DNA of 64,000 bases from Hawksworthiomyces lignivorus. Lineage: Eukaryota > Ascomycota > Sordariomycetes > Ophiostomatales > Ophiostomataceae. This document shows positions 47,619-58,386 of this stretch, in pieces (within the stretch, counting starts at the first letter, position 1; every line of letters begins with the position of its first letter). The position numbers and the translations under genes were made by a program. Location of the stretch: assembly GCA_002917075.1 (NCBI GenBank), contig NTMA01000087.1:62001-126000 (forward strand), read 5' to 3'. The notes beneath the pieces are model-generated. The model was not told the DNA's origin. It saw only the letters and a program-made list of their open reading frames with translations, and made no database searches.

Positions 47619-48977
47619 ATTTTTTTTTTCAAACCCTAGGTCTTAAACGTATCCTATATGCGTCATACACAATGCTAGGTCTTGCAGCCATGCAATGCTT
47701 ATCAAATATATCTGCTCTTGTGTACATTTATGAAATTTGTGAGTCAATTTTCACCCCTTCTTTTATTCTTGCTTGCCCTTTATCGCCCCTCTCCCCAAAT
47801 TCGATGCTATGGAGTTAGGGCTCTTGTGTTGGTTGTTGGATGAAGTAGGGTTACTTAGGTTTAAGGACGTGTAAGGTCAAGAAGGTTCTTGGTATACGTT
47901 TTGAGTGAGGTGGCCGTAGAATTACAGAGTCAACCCAGTTGTTCTTATCGTGCCAGACAGCATCAGTAGCGGCCCAAATTATTCTCAAATGTTGTGTTAT
48001 TCGGGGCAATCAATTTCTGCGATATCAAAAAAAATCACACGCTGAGCGTTCTTTGCTGCAAACATTTGTGTGTAAGCCAATTGGAGCATCTGGCATGTGA
48101 AGCTGCGTCTTAACGGTAGAGAATAGGGAGGTATCAAAAGAGCTACACGTTACCAGAATCATATTCATGGTCTCTTTATCTCAACCGGCGTATTCTACAG
48201 CAGATAATTATTCAGTCTGTATATTAAGAGACGCATTCGGCGAACGAAGTAAAGTGGGAAAACAACAAAGACAACCGTGCACTATTAAAGGATCCGTGGC
48301 GAGTCGCTGTTGACCCTCAGGGAGGAAGGTAAAAAAGAAGACGAGGATACGCATACATGAGCACTATTTCGGGTTCATACTCTCTACGATGTGCTCGCAG
48401 ATCGCATTGCATGAGTAATTTTAACTGCCCTTGACGCATCAGCGCACATGTTTAATGCTCAACTTACGATTGGAAAAAGTGACCTATCTAAACCAATTTG
48501 TTGCGAGTGAACAGCTGGAGAAAAAAAAGCAAGAAGTGCAAGTCGTAAAAAAATGACTACATAGTGTTGGGAGGCGACATCTCATATTGGTGTCAGGAAA
48601 AAGGTTACGAGTCACAGCGGAATACTATTTCCCAGACTATGCCAAAAATAAAGGACAAAAATAATGACGACAGACGTAAGAATGTAACATTGGCATAGAC
48701 GGCTTCAAATAGAGAGAGAAAAAAGGACAGAGAAAAATAGTAAAAGACAAAATACTTTCATGTGCATGATGACCCCCTCCACCTTTGTGTTCGCCGGTTT
48801 CTCACATGGCGAGAGAACAAAAAAGCCCACGCAGCTAGCTCAACATTTTCTTTTCCTAGAGGCTTCGTCCTGCTGTCGTTGCTCCGTACCCTATCCCACC
48901 AACAGTCCGCGGCTTAGCTCCGACAGACTCCCCCAATACACCTTCTTTGCTCCGCCTGCCTGTCATAACCCCAAGTG

Positions 48978-51110
48978 TCATGATTTTGGCTCGGCCTCGA
49001 CGCGAGGTTCGACGGCCATCTCCAGAGACTCTTCCGTGTCGACAGTCAGCACAGAGCCGTCTGGGGTCAGCTCGGACGAGTCGTCGCTTGTCAGCACCGG
49101 CTCCTCCTCCACCGATCCCTCGATCGCCGTAGGCCGGAAGGGCGCGGCGTCTTCGCCGACCGCTGGCGGGGCCGACGACTCGTGGCCGCGGCCGCTGTTG
49201 CTCGCCGAGACGCCGATGGCTTGGGCGCCGCCCTCGGCGATCTTCTGCTTGACGCTGTGGACGATGCGGTCGGCCTCGCTGGGCCGGGCGGCCGCGCCCG
49301 CGTCGTCGCCCTCGACGCCAATCAGACCGTCCTTGCTCTTCTGGCTCTCCACCAGGGCCTCCTTGTCGAAGCGGACAATCATGCAGGAGAGATTGTCCGT
49401 GCTGAAATGCGCCAGGGCGTGGTCGACCAGCATCTTGGCAGCGACCAGGGGGTCCTGGACATTGCGGACGAGATTCACGGCGTCCTGGTCTGAGCAGACA
49501 TCCCACAGCTGCAGCCAATGTTAGCATGTGCCAAAGACAAAAGTAGCAAAGAAAAAAAAAAAAAAAGCTGGGCCAAACTCAAAACATACCCCGTCGCAGG
49601 CGATGATCATAAACTCGTCCAGCTCCGGCTGTATTACCGTCTCGGTAGTGTAGGGGTGGCCGGTGACGAGCTCCTTGATGTACGTGTCGCCGAGGGCGCG
49701 GGTGACAGCCAATACGCCGTTAACGCGGTTGTTCAGGATCAGGCCGCCGGCGTTGGTGATGCGCTGGCCCTCGTTCTCGTCGCTGCCCTTGTGGTCGTAG
49801 GACAGGCGGAGGGCGCGGCCGGCGCGGCAGAGGATGATGCGGGCGTCGCCGACGTTGGCGGTGTAGAGGACGCGCTGGCGGGAGGCGTTTGGTTTTAACT
49901 TTGCGTGGGCGGACTCGACGTCGGACTGGCGCGGCGGCGGAGCGGCCTTGTCGTCGGCCTTGGGCGCGGCGGCAGCGGCGGTGGCGGCGGCGTCTTCGGT
50001 GGCCTTGGCGGCGGCGGCCATGGCGATGCCCTGGGAGCCGGTGGCAGACTGGCTGCTGGGCACGCGGTCCTCCCAGCGCAGGACGGCGATGGCGGCGGTG
50101 CAGCCGCTGTTCTTGAGCGGCAGCTTCTCGAGCTGCGCGTCGACGGTCGTAAAGGTTTGGTCGAGCAGCTCGGGTATGGGGGCGTTGGGATTCTTGCGGA
50201 TGATCTCCTCGAGGATGAGGTGCAGCTTCTTGCCGCACCAGTCGGCGGCAAAGGTGCCGGCGTGCCCGTCAAAGATGGCAAAGTAGCCGTTGTCCGTCTC
50301 GAGCGCGTCCTCGGCCGCGTCGGCGGCGGCGGCATCGCCGCTGCTGCCGCTGCTGCCAGTCAGCGACGACTTGGTCGAGCCCTCCTTGTCGGTGGCGCCG
50401 GCCGCCGGGGCCGGGGCCGCGGCCGCGGCCGCGGCCGCGGCAGCAGCAGCAGCGAAAGTAGACGACGACGAAGCTGGGGCCGGTGTGCGCAAAAAGTTGT
50501 ACAAGAAGGCGTGGGTGTCCTCCATGGTGCGGCGGCACTTCTTGTTGCGGTCCTCCCACACGCCCACGCGGAACGTGGACCGCGGGCCCGGCAGCGACTC
50601 GCCGGCAGAGTTGTTGTGCTGGCCCTGGGGCACGGCGAGGGCGGCGTCCTGCTTGCCGAGCTTCTGCAGCGGGGTCTGGCTGCTCGACGAGACCGCGTCG
50701 CCGCCGCTGCTGCCGCTGCCGCGGCTCGACGGCGAGAAGCTGAGTGAGTTCTTGGCCGACGCCAGCAGGCTGCTGGCGCGGCTGCCCACGCCACTGCTCC
50801 GACGCTTCTTCTGCTCCGTGGACGTGCCCGACGTCGGCGGGCTGTTGTTGCCGGTGCGCTTTTCACTGTTGCTGCCGCCGGCCGACTTGTCAGCGCCGCT
50901 GCTGCCGGTGGGAACGGGCGCCGAGGAAGCGTGCTTCTCCGGGTCAGGCGACGGCGAGGGCGATTTCTTGGTGCTTCTCCGCGAGCCGCCGCCGTTGCTG
51001 TTGCTGTTGCTGTTGCTGGTGCTGCCCGCGCTGCCGGGGCTGCCGCCGTCTCCGGCGCCGCCTGTGTCGTCGATCGCGCTCTCTGCCTTGAGCGAACTGC
51101 CGCCGAACAT
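48978..51110 (-). CDS. PTC1: PP2C-type Ser/Thr protein phosphatase (Ptc1-like)
   Basis: Predicted 683-aa metal-dependent phosphatase. Exons on -: 51110-49590 and 49508-48978; donor GTATGT and acceptor CTGCAG join CDG to LWD in frame. The first 185 or so residues are Ser/Gly/Asn-rich. Catalytic motifs are complete: RRTMED with Asp198, FDGHAG with Asp281, [39 protein letters not shown] with Asp506, and [11 protein letters not shown] with Asp545. These are the metal ligands of PP2C. In yeast, Ptc1 dampens the Hog1 and cell-wall MAPK pathways. Two alanine-rich insertions lie inside the catalytic domain. The first in-frame ATG is 51110 ([11 protein letters not shown]). The frame continues open upstream without ATG, and residues such as [14 protein letters not shown] just before it look coding, so a missed 5' exon is possible. 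Extreme GC3 gives long antisense shadow frames. Confidence 0.92.
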
Positions 51111-53292
51111 CCTGTTCAGCAGGCCTCCCTGGGAGGAGAGACTGCGGCGCTTGTTGCCTGCCAGCTTGGTCGGCGGTGGGTGGTTTTCCGGTTGGGGATG
51201 GATAGGTAAGGGTTTTTCGCACAACGTTTCGTGTGTCCCGAGTGTAACGTTCCGAACACGCAGGAGCTGTGGTGCACGCCGAAAGGGGGGAAGAGGTTTT
51301 TGCAGGTCGCAGAGAAGACGCCGAGTTTGGTGCTCGGAAGACGGGCGATGCAGAGAAAGGGCGGCTGGAAGGAAAGCAGGGGCCAGAGCAAAAGGAGAGA
51401 TGGCGATGGGGCGAGGACGTATGTGGTAAAGCGCCCGCCAGTGATCTAAGACGCCCGTTGCTTGCTTACAGGCTGACGCGGATCGCGAGTCACGATGGTT
51501 GCAAATTCGATCAATCACGGAAAAAAAACTCCACGTTCAGAAAGACGTCAAGCTTTGGGCAAAGTATATTAGGCACGGTCGTTTTTTTTTTGTTGGTGTT
51601 GTGTGATATTAGAGTGTATCGTGTACTGTCTAATTTGCAGAGGTGGACGAGCTGGGGGGTGGAGGCGGCGGGCCAGAACAGCTTTTGGTGCAGTAAGGGA
51701 TGGACGGTAGGCTTGTTTCGGTGCTGTGGAAGGCGACAGTGGGGAGAGAGGGGGGGAGAAGAAGGAGAAGGCTAGGGGGAAGGAATGGGGGAGGGGTCCT
51801 GTGGCTTAGGCCGTATAGATGATGTAATGTAATCAACGGCGGAGAAGGAAGAAGAAAGTACAGTGGATGCTGCTCACTAACTGTAGGGGCTAGCTAGCGA
51901 GACGAAGTACGACATAGTACGACGAAGCATTACATAGTGACACAAATGATACGACACTGAAGATTTACAGCAGGATTGCCGCAGATACCTGGGATAGGCA
52001 AAGCTGGGGGAGCCTTTGTGGCCCATGGCTCGTTGCACACAAAATAGACCTACAGTATGGAGTAATACTGCATAGGAAACGATGGGTTGCTGGTAAAAAG
52101 GAGAGGAAGGGGATAAGCCAAGAGAAGTTAATACATTTCCTCAGAGAGGATGCCGGTTCGCTCGGAAGCCAGGACAGAAGCACAGGTAGAAGCAGGCGAT
52201 GGTATCCCAGTCTTCCTCAAGCTGACAGGCTGTGGAGGGGGTGCATCAGTCCGTCGCGCATTGCATCCTGCACAGGCGACATACATATGTATTGTAGTCG
52301 TAGACTGACAGACGGACAGGCGAACACATGCTCCGCGACCCAAGGGAGGACGGCGGCTAGTACTGTGGTCCCCCTGGTCCAGTCCTATTTTTTTGAGGTG
52401 CCAGACGAATGGAACGCAACCAGCTGTCTTTTTTATGTTCTTGTTTCGTTCGGTGGGCAAATGCTGTCTAATTCTGAAACAGAGGCACATCATATTGATT
52501 TGCGCCCAAGACATACATGTACGACTATAGACAGCAGGCAGCCGGCTAAGAAGGGCAAAGGATCCGCACTGGGGGGACCTAGCGTATGCAATTAGAAAGC
52601 CGTTCTCGAAGAGACGACCGCTACAGGTACCCGTACGTAGCTTAGAAACGGCAAAACGAGGCGCAGCAGTATTTTGGTGTGTGCCGCCTGCTGCAGCCGT
52701 CCACAAGCAACCGTTGTACGACTAAAAAGCCAAGACATCACTGAGATGAAGCCACAGGGCACTGTGAGAGACTGGAGGATGAACGGCGCCTAAAATAGCA
52801 TGAAATAGCAAGACACGCCCGGGGAGCCGGATACTTGGGCTGGACAGGGGCACACAACGAACAGGGAAAAGCGCAGGTGACACGGTAGCGGTGCGTCTGC
52901 ATCATCCTGCAGACTTGCACACACACATGTACCTTACCAATCGCCTTCTACAGGGGAGAGAAGAGGACAGGCCTGTGCGGAGCATGTTCTCACAAGCATC
53001 CTCACAGCAAAACTCATCCGTAGCACACTAGATCCAAGCAGCTATGGGACGATGTAGAAGCAAGACGCAAAAGAATGCGAGAAATAATAGAGAAATTTAT
53101 AGAACACGAGCAGAAATGCAGGACGAGGCAAGAAAATGGTGCTAAGAAAAGAAAAGAAAAGGCCAATAGAACACAAATGATGTTAAACACGCTGCTGCGC
53201 AGCAGAACTGCTTGTTGCACCGCTGTCTTTCTATCACACCCAATTACCACAGAGAGCAAACTTTTCCCCATCAGACGAAAGACTGACGGACT
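51111..53292. other. Intergenic: PP2C leader and VPS2 3' flank
   Basis: About 2.2 kb. The part near 51.1-51.8 kb is purine-rich on +, meaning a pyrimidine-rich leader for the minus-strand PP2C gene. An undetected 5' exon could lie there. The rest shows no gene. Confidence 0.55.
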
Positions 53293-54359
53293 CTACCGCC
53301 GTAAGCCGTCCAGGCGAGCCTGAAGATCGTCGTCTCCTGCGTCGCCGCCGCCGCCGCCGCCGCTGCCGCCTATCGCCTGCGCAACCCTTCCTTCTGGTAC
53401 CGCGGCCGACTGCAGACCCTGAGGCGTCTCTCCAAGCTAGAGCAGTGGATGGTTAGTGAACGGTTAATGAACGTTGCAGGGACCACATGCATATGAAGGG
53501 CAAAGATATTGGGGAGGGGGGAAGTGGGAAGGACGTACAGCTTGGTTCAGGTCGACTCCAATCTCCTCCAGCACCTGCTCGACAACCTCGTCGCCTTCTT
53601 CCTCCACGCCAATGTCCATGGCGTCGTCGATGGCGTCGTCCATCATCTCTTGTCGCTGCTCCATTATGTCGTTCTCGCGCTCAAACTCCATGGCGATGCG
53701 CTGCAAGGAAGGAAGGTTCATGGTGCGGTTCATGCTGCCGAGGGCCATCGTGGCGCCCTTCATGGCCTGCATCATCTGCTCGTTCGTCCGGTACGTCTGC
53801 AGACATCTGGTCAGCGGGATAGCTGCTCGCGATGGAACGGAGAGACCACCAGAAGGACGGCGGTGGTCGCGCCGGCGGGCTTACCTGAAGCCGGAGGGAT
53901 ATTTTTTGCAGCTGGCTCCGCATGCCGTAGAACTTTTCAATGTATCTGCCCCACGCGCTGAATGTCAGCTTGGAACCGAGGAAGCAGTGCCCGGACTAGT
54001 TCTTCTGGTATGGCGAATACCCACCGTCTCGTGCGCACCAGGTCCTTTGCCTGGATCTTGCATGCGCCCATCTGGCCCTTCTGGGCGCTCTGCTTGATCT
54101 GCGCGACCAGCGTCTTTTCTTGCTTCTCCAGCTTCACCCGCTGCTGGTCGAGCTCGCGGATGGCCTTGTCCAGCAGGCGCTGGTTCTTGCGCAGACGCTC
54201 CGCAGGCGTCATGCGCTTTCCGAATGCCCATTCCAAGATCTGCAGCAGTGGGCGAGATAAGAAATCGCGAGTCAGTCATCAGCCTGCAACATGGTCTCCT
54301 CGCAGGCCAGTCCGGGTCATATTGGAGCCTGCAGGTTCATCAGATGGTCTCACATTCAT
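53293..54359 (-). CDS. VPS2: ESCRT-III subunit Vps2 (CHMP2/Did4)
   Basis: Predicted 227-aa Snf7-family protein. Exons on -: 54359-54354 (6 nt, ATG AAT), 54239-54025, 53945-53885, 53796-53539 and 53436-53293, all with GT/AG borders and continuous frame. The N-terminus MNILEWAFGKRMTPAERLRK matches Vps2, and the basic helices (QQRVKLEKQEKTLVAQIKQS) bind membrane. The acidic C-terminal half (EEEGDEVVEQVLEEIGVDL) is autoinhibitory. The last residues DDLQARLDGLRR form a MIM1-type motif that binds the Vps4 MIT domain. ESCRT-III polymers cut membrane necks in multivesicular body sorting. A poly-Gly run (GGC repeats) precedes the MIM1. The gene is divergent from FZO1 with about 1.1 kb between starts. 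Confidence 0.95.
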
Positions 54360-55494
54360 GGTATCGACGTCTGCCTCTCAGCAGCTGGCTGCTTCACCGA
54401 TAGAGAGAGATCGTAGTGTTCGGCTTGGCAATTTGTGAACAGATCAATCCAGCAACCTTGTCCAGCTCGGTCGTCTGTGTCGTGCGTTATGGCGTCGTTG
54501 TGGCAGTTCGTCGTGTCGGTGTCGTCGCGAAGGGAGTGCAGTGTCGTCGCCGTTTTTGGTGGCGTTGTAGTTGCGACTCGGGAGGTCCGAGATAAGGCAG
54601 CAGTAATTGTCACAAGGGAAAAGCGCCAGAAAGGGCTGGCCGAGCCACCTAGCTCCAGCGTGCTATGGCTTGGCAAAAGAGGCACTAATTAGCAGCCTTT
54701 TCCCCTCCAGCACGAGCGAGCGAAGCTAGCCCTTCACTGATGGACGATCAATGTGCGTATGGCCCGCGCACAGTAACACAGACGCAGTCTCTCTTTGTCG
54801 GTGTGGATATATTAAACGGTGACGTTCGAGAACAGGAGCTGCGGTCTGGCTGTTTTTGAGGTGCGGTACGAGTACGTGCTACAAGTTAGATAGCAGAAGA
54901 GTGGACAGGGCAAAAAGCAAAATCAGCCCGCTGGTGCTGTCCCACACGTCAGCGTGCTCGTACCGTACTGTGTCGTTTTTTACTGCGTCACTCCATGTTA
55001 CTCCATTCCTTAAAGCGCTACTCGCTCCGTGTGCACTGTACGACGTACTATGCTAACTCTACTTAGACTTACTCGTTACGTCTTACTCTTTAAAGCCCCC
55101 CCAGACGCCCTATAATACTCTATACCAGTACTCATTGCCCTGTAATATACCTCTCTCTGTCTCTCACCGCCCTCTAATTGACATTTCAAACACCGCGGGT
55201 GGGATTGTGGCTGGACCAATCACATCCGCCCACGAGCGGTGTGGCACCCGGAAATTTCGCCTCTTTTTCTCAGTCGAGAAATCACACGGCTTTTCTCTCT
55301 CCACCCCCCCCCCGGCCTTTGGGTACAAACCATTGATTGATGATCAGAAAAAGAAAAGTCGACAAGAGAGATAGAAAGACATTGGAAGAACGACAAGACC
55401 GACGAGCCATCTCGACCCGGGACATTTCTCCCTCTTGCCCCTCCATCTTTTAAAAATTGCCCATTCCGGACTCCATGGCAGCGGCTTCTACGAG
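54360..55494. other. Divergent promoter region between VPS2 and FZO1
   Basis: About 1.1 kb shared upstream DNA. It contains a CCAATCA box at 55216-55222, about 275 bp before the FZO1 ATG, which could bind the CCAAT (HAP) complex. A C-rich run lies near 55303-55314 and short direct GTACTC/TACTC motifs around 55010-55135. No gene is seen. Confidence 0.55.
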
Positions 55495-55498
55495 ATGA
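55475..55498 (+). promoter_or_regulatory. Seven-codon uORF overlapping the FZO1 start
   Basis: ATG at 55475 opens MAAASTR and stops at TGA 55496-55498, which overlaps the FZO1 start ATG (55495-55497) as ATGA. The uORF ATG has T at -3 and G at +4; the FZO1 ATG has G at -3. Such an overlap could tune FZO1 translation by reinitiation or leaky scanning (inference). Confidence 0.5.
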
Positions 55499-58386
55499 GC
55501 CAGAAACCGCTGCGAGACAAGGGGAAGCGCCCCCATCACGACAAAGAAGACTCTGCGGGAGTCGGTGAGCGGGATGGCGGCGGTGCAGGGTCTGCCGGCG
55601 ACTCTGCAGCGCTGCCGCAGGCGCGGCGCCCCGGCTACATGACCGTGGGCACCGGCTCGACGTCCGAGCACGCCGCGCGCCTGCAGTCTCTCCTCGACAA
55701 CGACTCGGGCTACGGCGGCAGCTCGACCGGCGACGACGACGGCCGCTCCGTGCTGAGCTCGTCCTACGCCGCCTGGGACGCCGGCGTGCACGACGACCCC
55801 TACCTGCGCAACCGCCTCCAACAACACGCCACCTCGTCGTCGGCCGGCGCCGGCGCCGACCTCGACCGCCGCCTGCAGGCCGGCGCCATCCACCAGATGT
55901 GGTACAACCAGCATCGCGTCGCGCTCGGCAAGTCCATCAGCCAGGTCGTCGAACTGCTCAAGGGCCTGCAGGCCACCAACACCTCCTGGCCCGCCTACTA
56001 CCCCGCCGTGCAGCGCGCCGGCGCTGGTGCTGCGCTCCCGCCTGCTGCTGCCGCCGGCGCGGCGCCCCGGCCGGGCCTGCAGCACGCCCACACGACCGTC
56101 GGCGACCTCATCGCCGCCGGCGCGGCCTCGGCCGCCTTCGGCGAGCAGCCCCCGAACGGCCCGCTGCGGCGCTCAAACACGCTCGACGACAGCCTGCGGG
56201 CCGAGTCCAGCAGGGCGGGCGAGTCCCGCACGGCAGCGGCCACTACCGCCGCCGCCGCAGAGCCCCGGCTCGTCACCCCGCAGATCGCCCAGGAGTTCTC
56301 CGTGCTCAAGCTCGACCTCAAGCTCGGTGGCCTGCACCAGGCCGAGCTCGTCCACTCGCTCGAAAAGGGCTCCGTGGCGTCGCTGCTCGACGAGAAGATC
56401 CGCTCCAGCATCAAGCACCTGCTGGCCCTGCGCGAGCGCATCGAGGACATCTCCAGCAAGGTGCTCATCACCGGCGACCTCAACGCCGGCAAGTCCACCT
56501 TTTGCAATGCCCTCTTGCGCCGCAAGATCCTGCCCGAGGACCAGCAGCCCTGCACCAGCATCTTCTGCGAGGTGCTCGACGCCAGCGAGAACAGCGGCGT
56601 CGAGGAAGTCCACGCCGTCCACCGCGACGCCGCCTACAACCGCAACGACGAGTCCACCTACGACGTCTTCTCCCTGCGCGAGCTCGACAAGATCGTCACC
56701 GACAACTCCACCTACATGCAGTGCAAGGTCTACGTCAAGGATGTGCGCTCCGTCGACGAGTCGCTGCTCAGCAACGGCATCGTCGACATCGCCCTCATCG
56801 ACGCTCCCGGCCTCAACTCCGACACCACCAAGACCACCGCCGTCTTCGCCCGCCAGGAGGAGATCGATGTCGTCGTCTTCGTCGTCTCCGCCGCCAACCA
56901 CTTCACCCTGACCGCCACCGAGTTCATCCGCGCCGCCGCCGCCGAGAAGGCCTACTTCTTCTTCGTCGTCAACGGCTTCGACGTCATCCGCGACCAGGAC
57001 CGCTGCCGCAAGATGATCCTCGACCAGGTCTCCGGCCTGAGCCCCCAGACCCACAAGGAGGCCCAGGAGCTCGTCCACTTCGTCTCCAGCAACGCCATCC
57101 CCATGGCCCCGTCGCCGCCCGGCGGTCCACCCGGCGGTCCACCCGGCGGCCCGGGGGGAAGCGGCAGCGGCAGCTCTTCAGGCGGCGGCGGCGGTGGGGA
57201 CGACAGCGACCCGTCGGACAAGGGCAAGGGCAAGGAGAAGCAGCGCGACTTTGAGAACATGGAGCAGTCGCTGCGCCGGTTCGTCCTGGAGAAGCGGGCG
57301 CAGTCCAAGCTGGCGCCGGCCAAGAACTACCTCCTCAACATCCTCAACGACGTCAACGCCCTCGCCACCGTCAACGTCGAGGTCGCCCAGTCCGAGATCG
57401 CCCGCGTCATCGGCGAGCTCAGCGAGATCGAGCCCCTGCTCGAGACCAACAAGAAGGCCAAGACCGAGGTCGCCGCCGAGGCCGAGCAGATCATCGAGCA
57501 GACCTGCAAGGACGTCTACGACCGCAGCCGCCAAGTCATCGGCTTCTCCATCGCCCACGCCGGCGACGAGAACCTCGGCGTGCCCTACCCGGGCCTCCTG
57601 TCCTGCCTCCAGTACGCCGACGAGATCAAGCAGGCCATGTTTGCGCGCATCGCCGCCTCCGTCGCCGAGTGCGAGGAGACGGCCCGCAACCGGGCCGTCG
57701 GCGGCGTCAACGCCCTCAAGCAGCTCGGCATCCTCCACCTCGGCAGCGACTACGCCGACCTCAACTTCCGCCCCGAGTTCATGTTCCGCCGCCGCCGCGA
57801 CGAGCTGGCCCGCCGCCTCGACGTCCCCACCGAGCTCTGGGACTTTGTCGACGTCTCCACCCTGCTGCAGCGCCAGGAGAAGATGGCCGGCACCGGCATG
57901 GCCCTCACCCTCGCCACCGCCCTCGGCGGCCGCCTCGTCGGCGCCCAGTCCTGGATGGACCACGCCTTCTCCGCCGCCAAGCTCATGGGCAGCAACAGCA
58001 CCCGTCGCCTGCTGATCCCGGGCCTCGTCCTCGCCGTCCTCGCTGCCGCCGGCTACGTTCTGTCCCAGATCCCCCAGTCCCTGCCCCACCGCCTGGCCCA
58101 CAAGATCGAGTCGCGCCTCGCCGCCATCGACTACGTCCACCACAACTCGAGCCGCATCGCCGGCACCGTCCGCAAGGTCCTGCGCTACCCGGCCGACTCC
58201 ATCCGCGACGGCCTCAACCGGTCCGTCGACCAGCTCGGCACCCGCAGAGAAGACACGCTCAAGGTCAAGGCCGAGAGCGAGGTGGCCCTCAAGTACTTTA
58301 GCAACCTGGTCACCGACAGCGCCCGCCAGCGCGCCGCCGTCGTCGCCCTGGACCTGGAGGCCCCGCCTCCGGGCGCGGCCAACTAG
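55495..58386 (+). CDS. FZO1: Mitofusin, mitochondrial outer-membrane fusion GTPase Fzo1
   Basis: Intronless 963-aa dynamin-family GTPase of the mitochondrial outer membrane, required for outer-membrane fusion. The P-loop GDLNAGKS is at residues 327-334 with switch Thr in PCTSIF, the G3 motif DAPG at 436-439, and the G4-position motif NGFD at 493-496. The N-terminal 240 or so residues are low complexity, followed by a helical region. A Gly/Pro-rich linker (about 537-575, GGPPGGPPGG then poly-Ser/Gly and DKGKGKEK) interrupts the region after the GTPase domain. One clear transmembrane segment, IPGLVLAVLAAAGYVLSQI (about 841-859), and a weaker hydrophobic stretch just before it match the Fzo1 membrane anchor. 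The C-terminal heptad region follows. The first in-frame ATG is used; upstream the frame has no ATG. It is convergent with TOM22. Confidence 0.95.
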   Translation: MSQKPLRDKGKRPHHDKEDSAGVGERDGGGAGSAGDSAALPQARRPGYMTVGTGSTSEHAARLQSLLDNDSGYGGSSTGDDDGRSVLSSSYAAWDAGVHDDPYLRNRLQQHATSSSAGAGADLDRRLQAGAIHQMWYNQHRVALGKSISQVVELLKGLQATNTSWPAYYPAVQRAGAGAALPPAAAAGAAPRPGLQHAHTTVGDLIAAGAASAAFGEQPPNGPLRRSNTLDDSLRAESSRAGESRTAAATTAAAAEPRLVTPQIAQEFSVLKLDLKLGGLHQAELVHSLEKGSVASLLDEKIRSSIKHLLALRERIEDISSKVLITGDLNAGKSTFCNALLRRKILPEDQQPCTSIFCEVLDASENSGVEEVHAVHRDAAYNRNDESTYDVFSLRELDKIVTDNSTYMQCKVYVKDVRSVDESLLSNGIVDIALIDAPGLNSDTTKTTAVFARQEEIDVVVFVVSAANHFTLTATEFIRAAAAEKAYFFFVVNGFDVIRDQDRCRKMILDQVSGLSPQTHKEAQELVHFVSSNAIPMAPSPPGGPPGGPPGGPGGSGSGSSSGGGGGGDDSDPSDKGKGKEKQRDFENMEQSLRRFVLEKRAQSKLAPAKNYLLNILNDVNALATVNVEVAQSEIARVIGELSEIEPLLETNKKAKTEVAAEAEQIIEQTCKDVYDRSRQVIGFSIAHAGDENLGVPYPGLLSCLQYADEIKQAMFARIAASVAECEETARNRAVGGVNALKQLGILHLGSDYADLNFRPEFMFRRRRDELARRLDVPTELWDFVDVSTLLQRQEKMAGTGMALTLATALGGRLVGAQSWMDHAFSAAKLMGSNSTRRLLIPGLVLAVLAAAGYVLSQIPQSLPHRLAHKIESRLAAIDYVHHNSSRIAGTVRKVLRYPADSIRDGLNRSVDQLGTRREDTLKVKAESEVALKYFSNLVTDSARQRAAVVALDLEAPPPGAAN
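57119..57150 (+). repeat. 12-bp in-frame tandem repeat in FZO1
   Basis: Near-perfect repeats of CCCGGCGGTCCA encode Pro-Gly-Gly-Pro units in the linker after the GTPase domain. The unit is a multiple of three, so copy changes keep frame. Confidence 0.85.

Larger units (their letters stand above)
43158..48977. other. Long gene-poor AT-rich region with degenerate sequence
   Basis: About 5.8 kb without a supported gene. The first 1.2 kb is purine-rich on + and is probably the leader/promoter of the ADF-H gene; it contains TACGGAGTA at 44244-44252. From about 44.4 to 48.9 kb the DNA is AT-rich and holds frames of 60-153 codons that look decayed, including a 153-codon ATG frame on - (45526-45065) and an acidic stretch broken by TGA (46346-46429). 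A diverged direct repeat lies at about 47238/47577. Decayed mobile or duplicated DNA is possible, but no transposon domain was recognised. Confidence 0.5.

Noticed and set aside
50290..51429. 379-codon frame opposite the PP2C gene
   Set aside because: Shadow of GC-rich low-complexity coding DNA; all PP2C motifs are on the minus strand.
55435..55494. Earlier start for FZO1 at a TTG codon
   Set aside because: Not an ATG; the first in-frame ATG is 55495.
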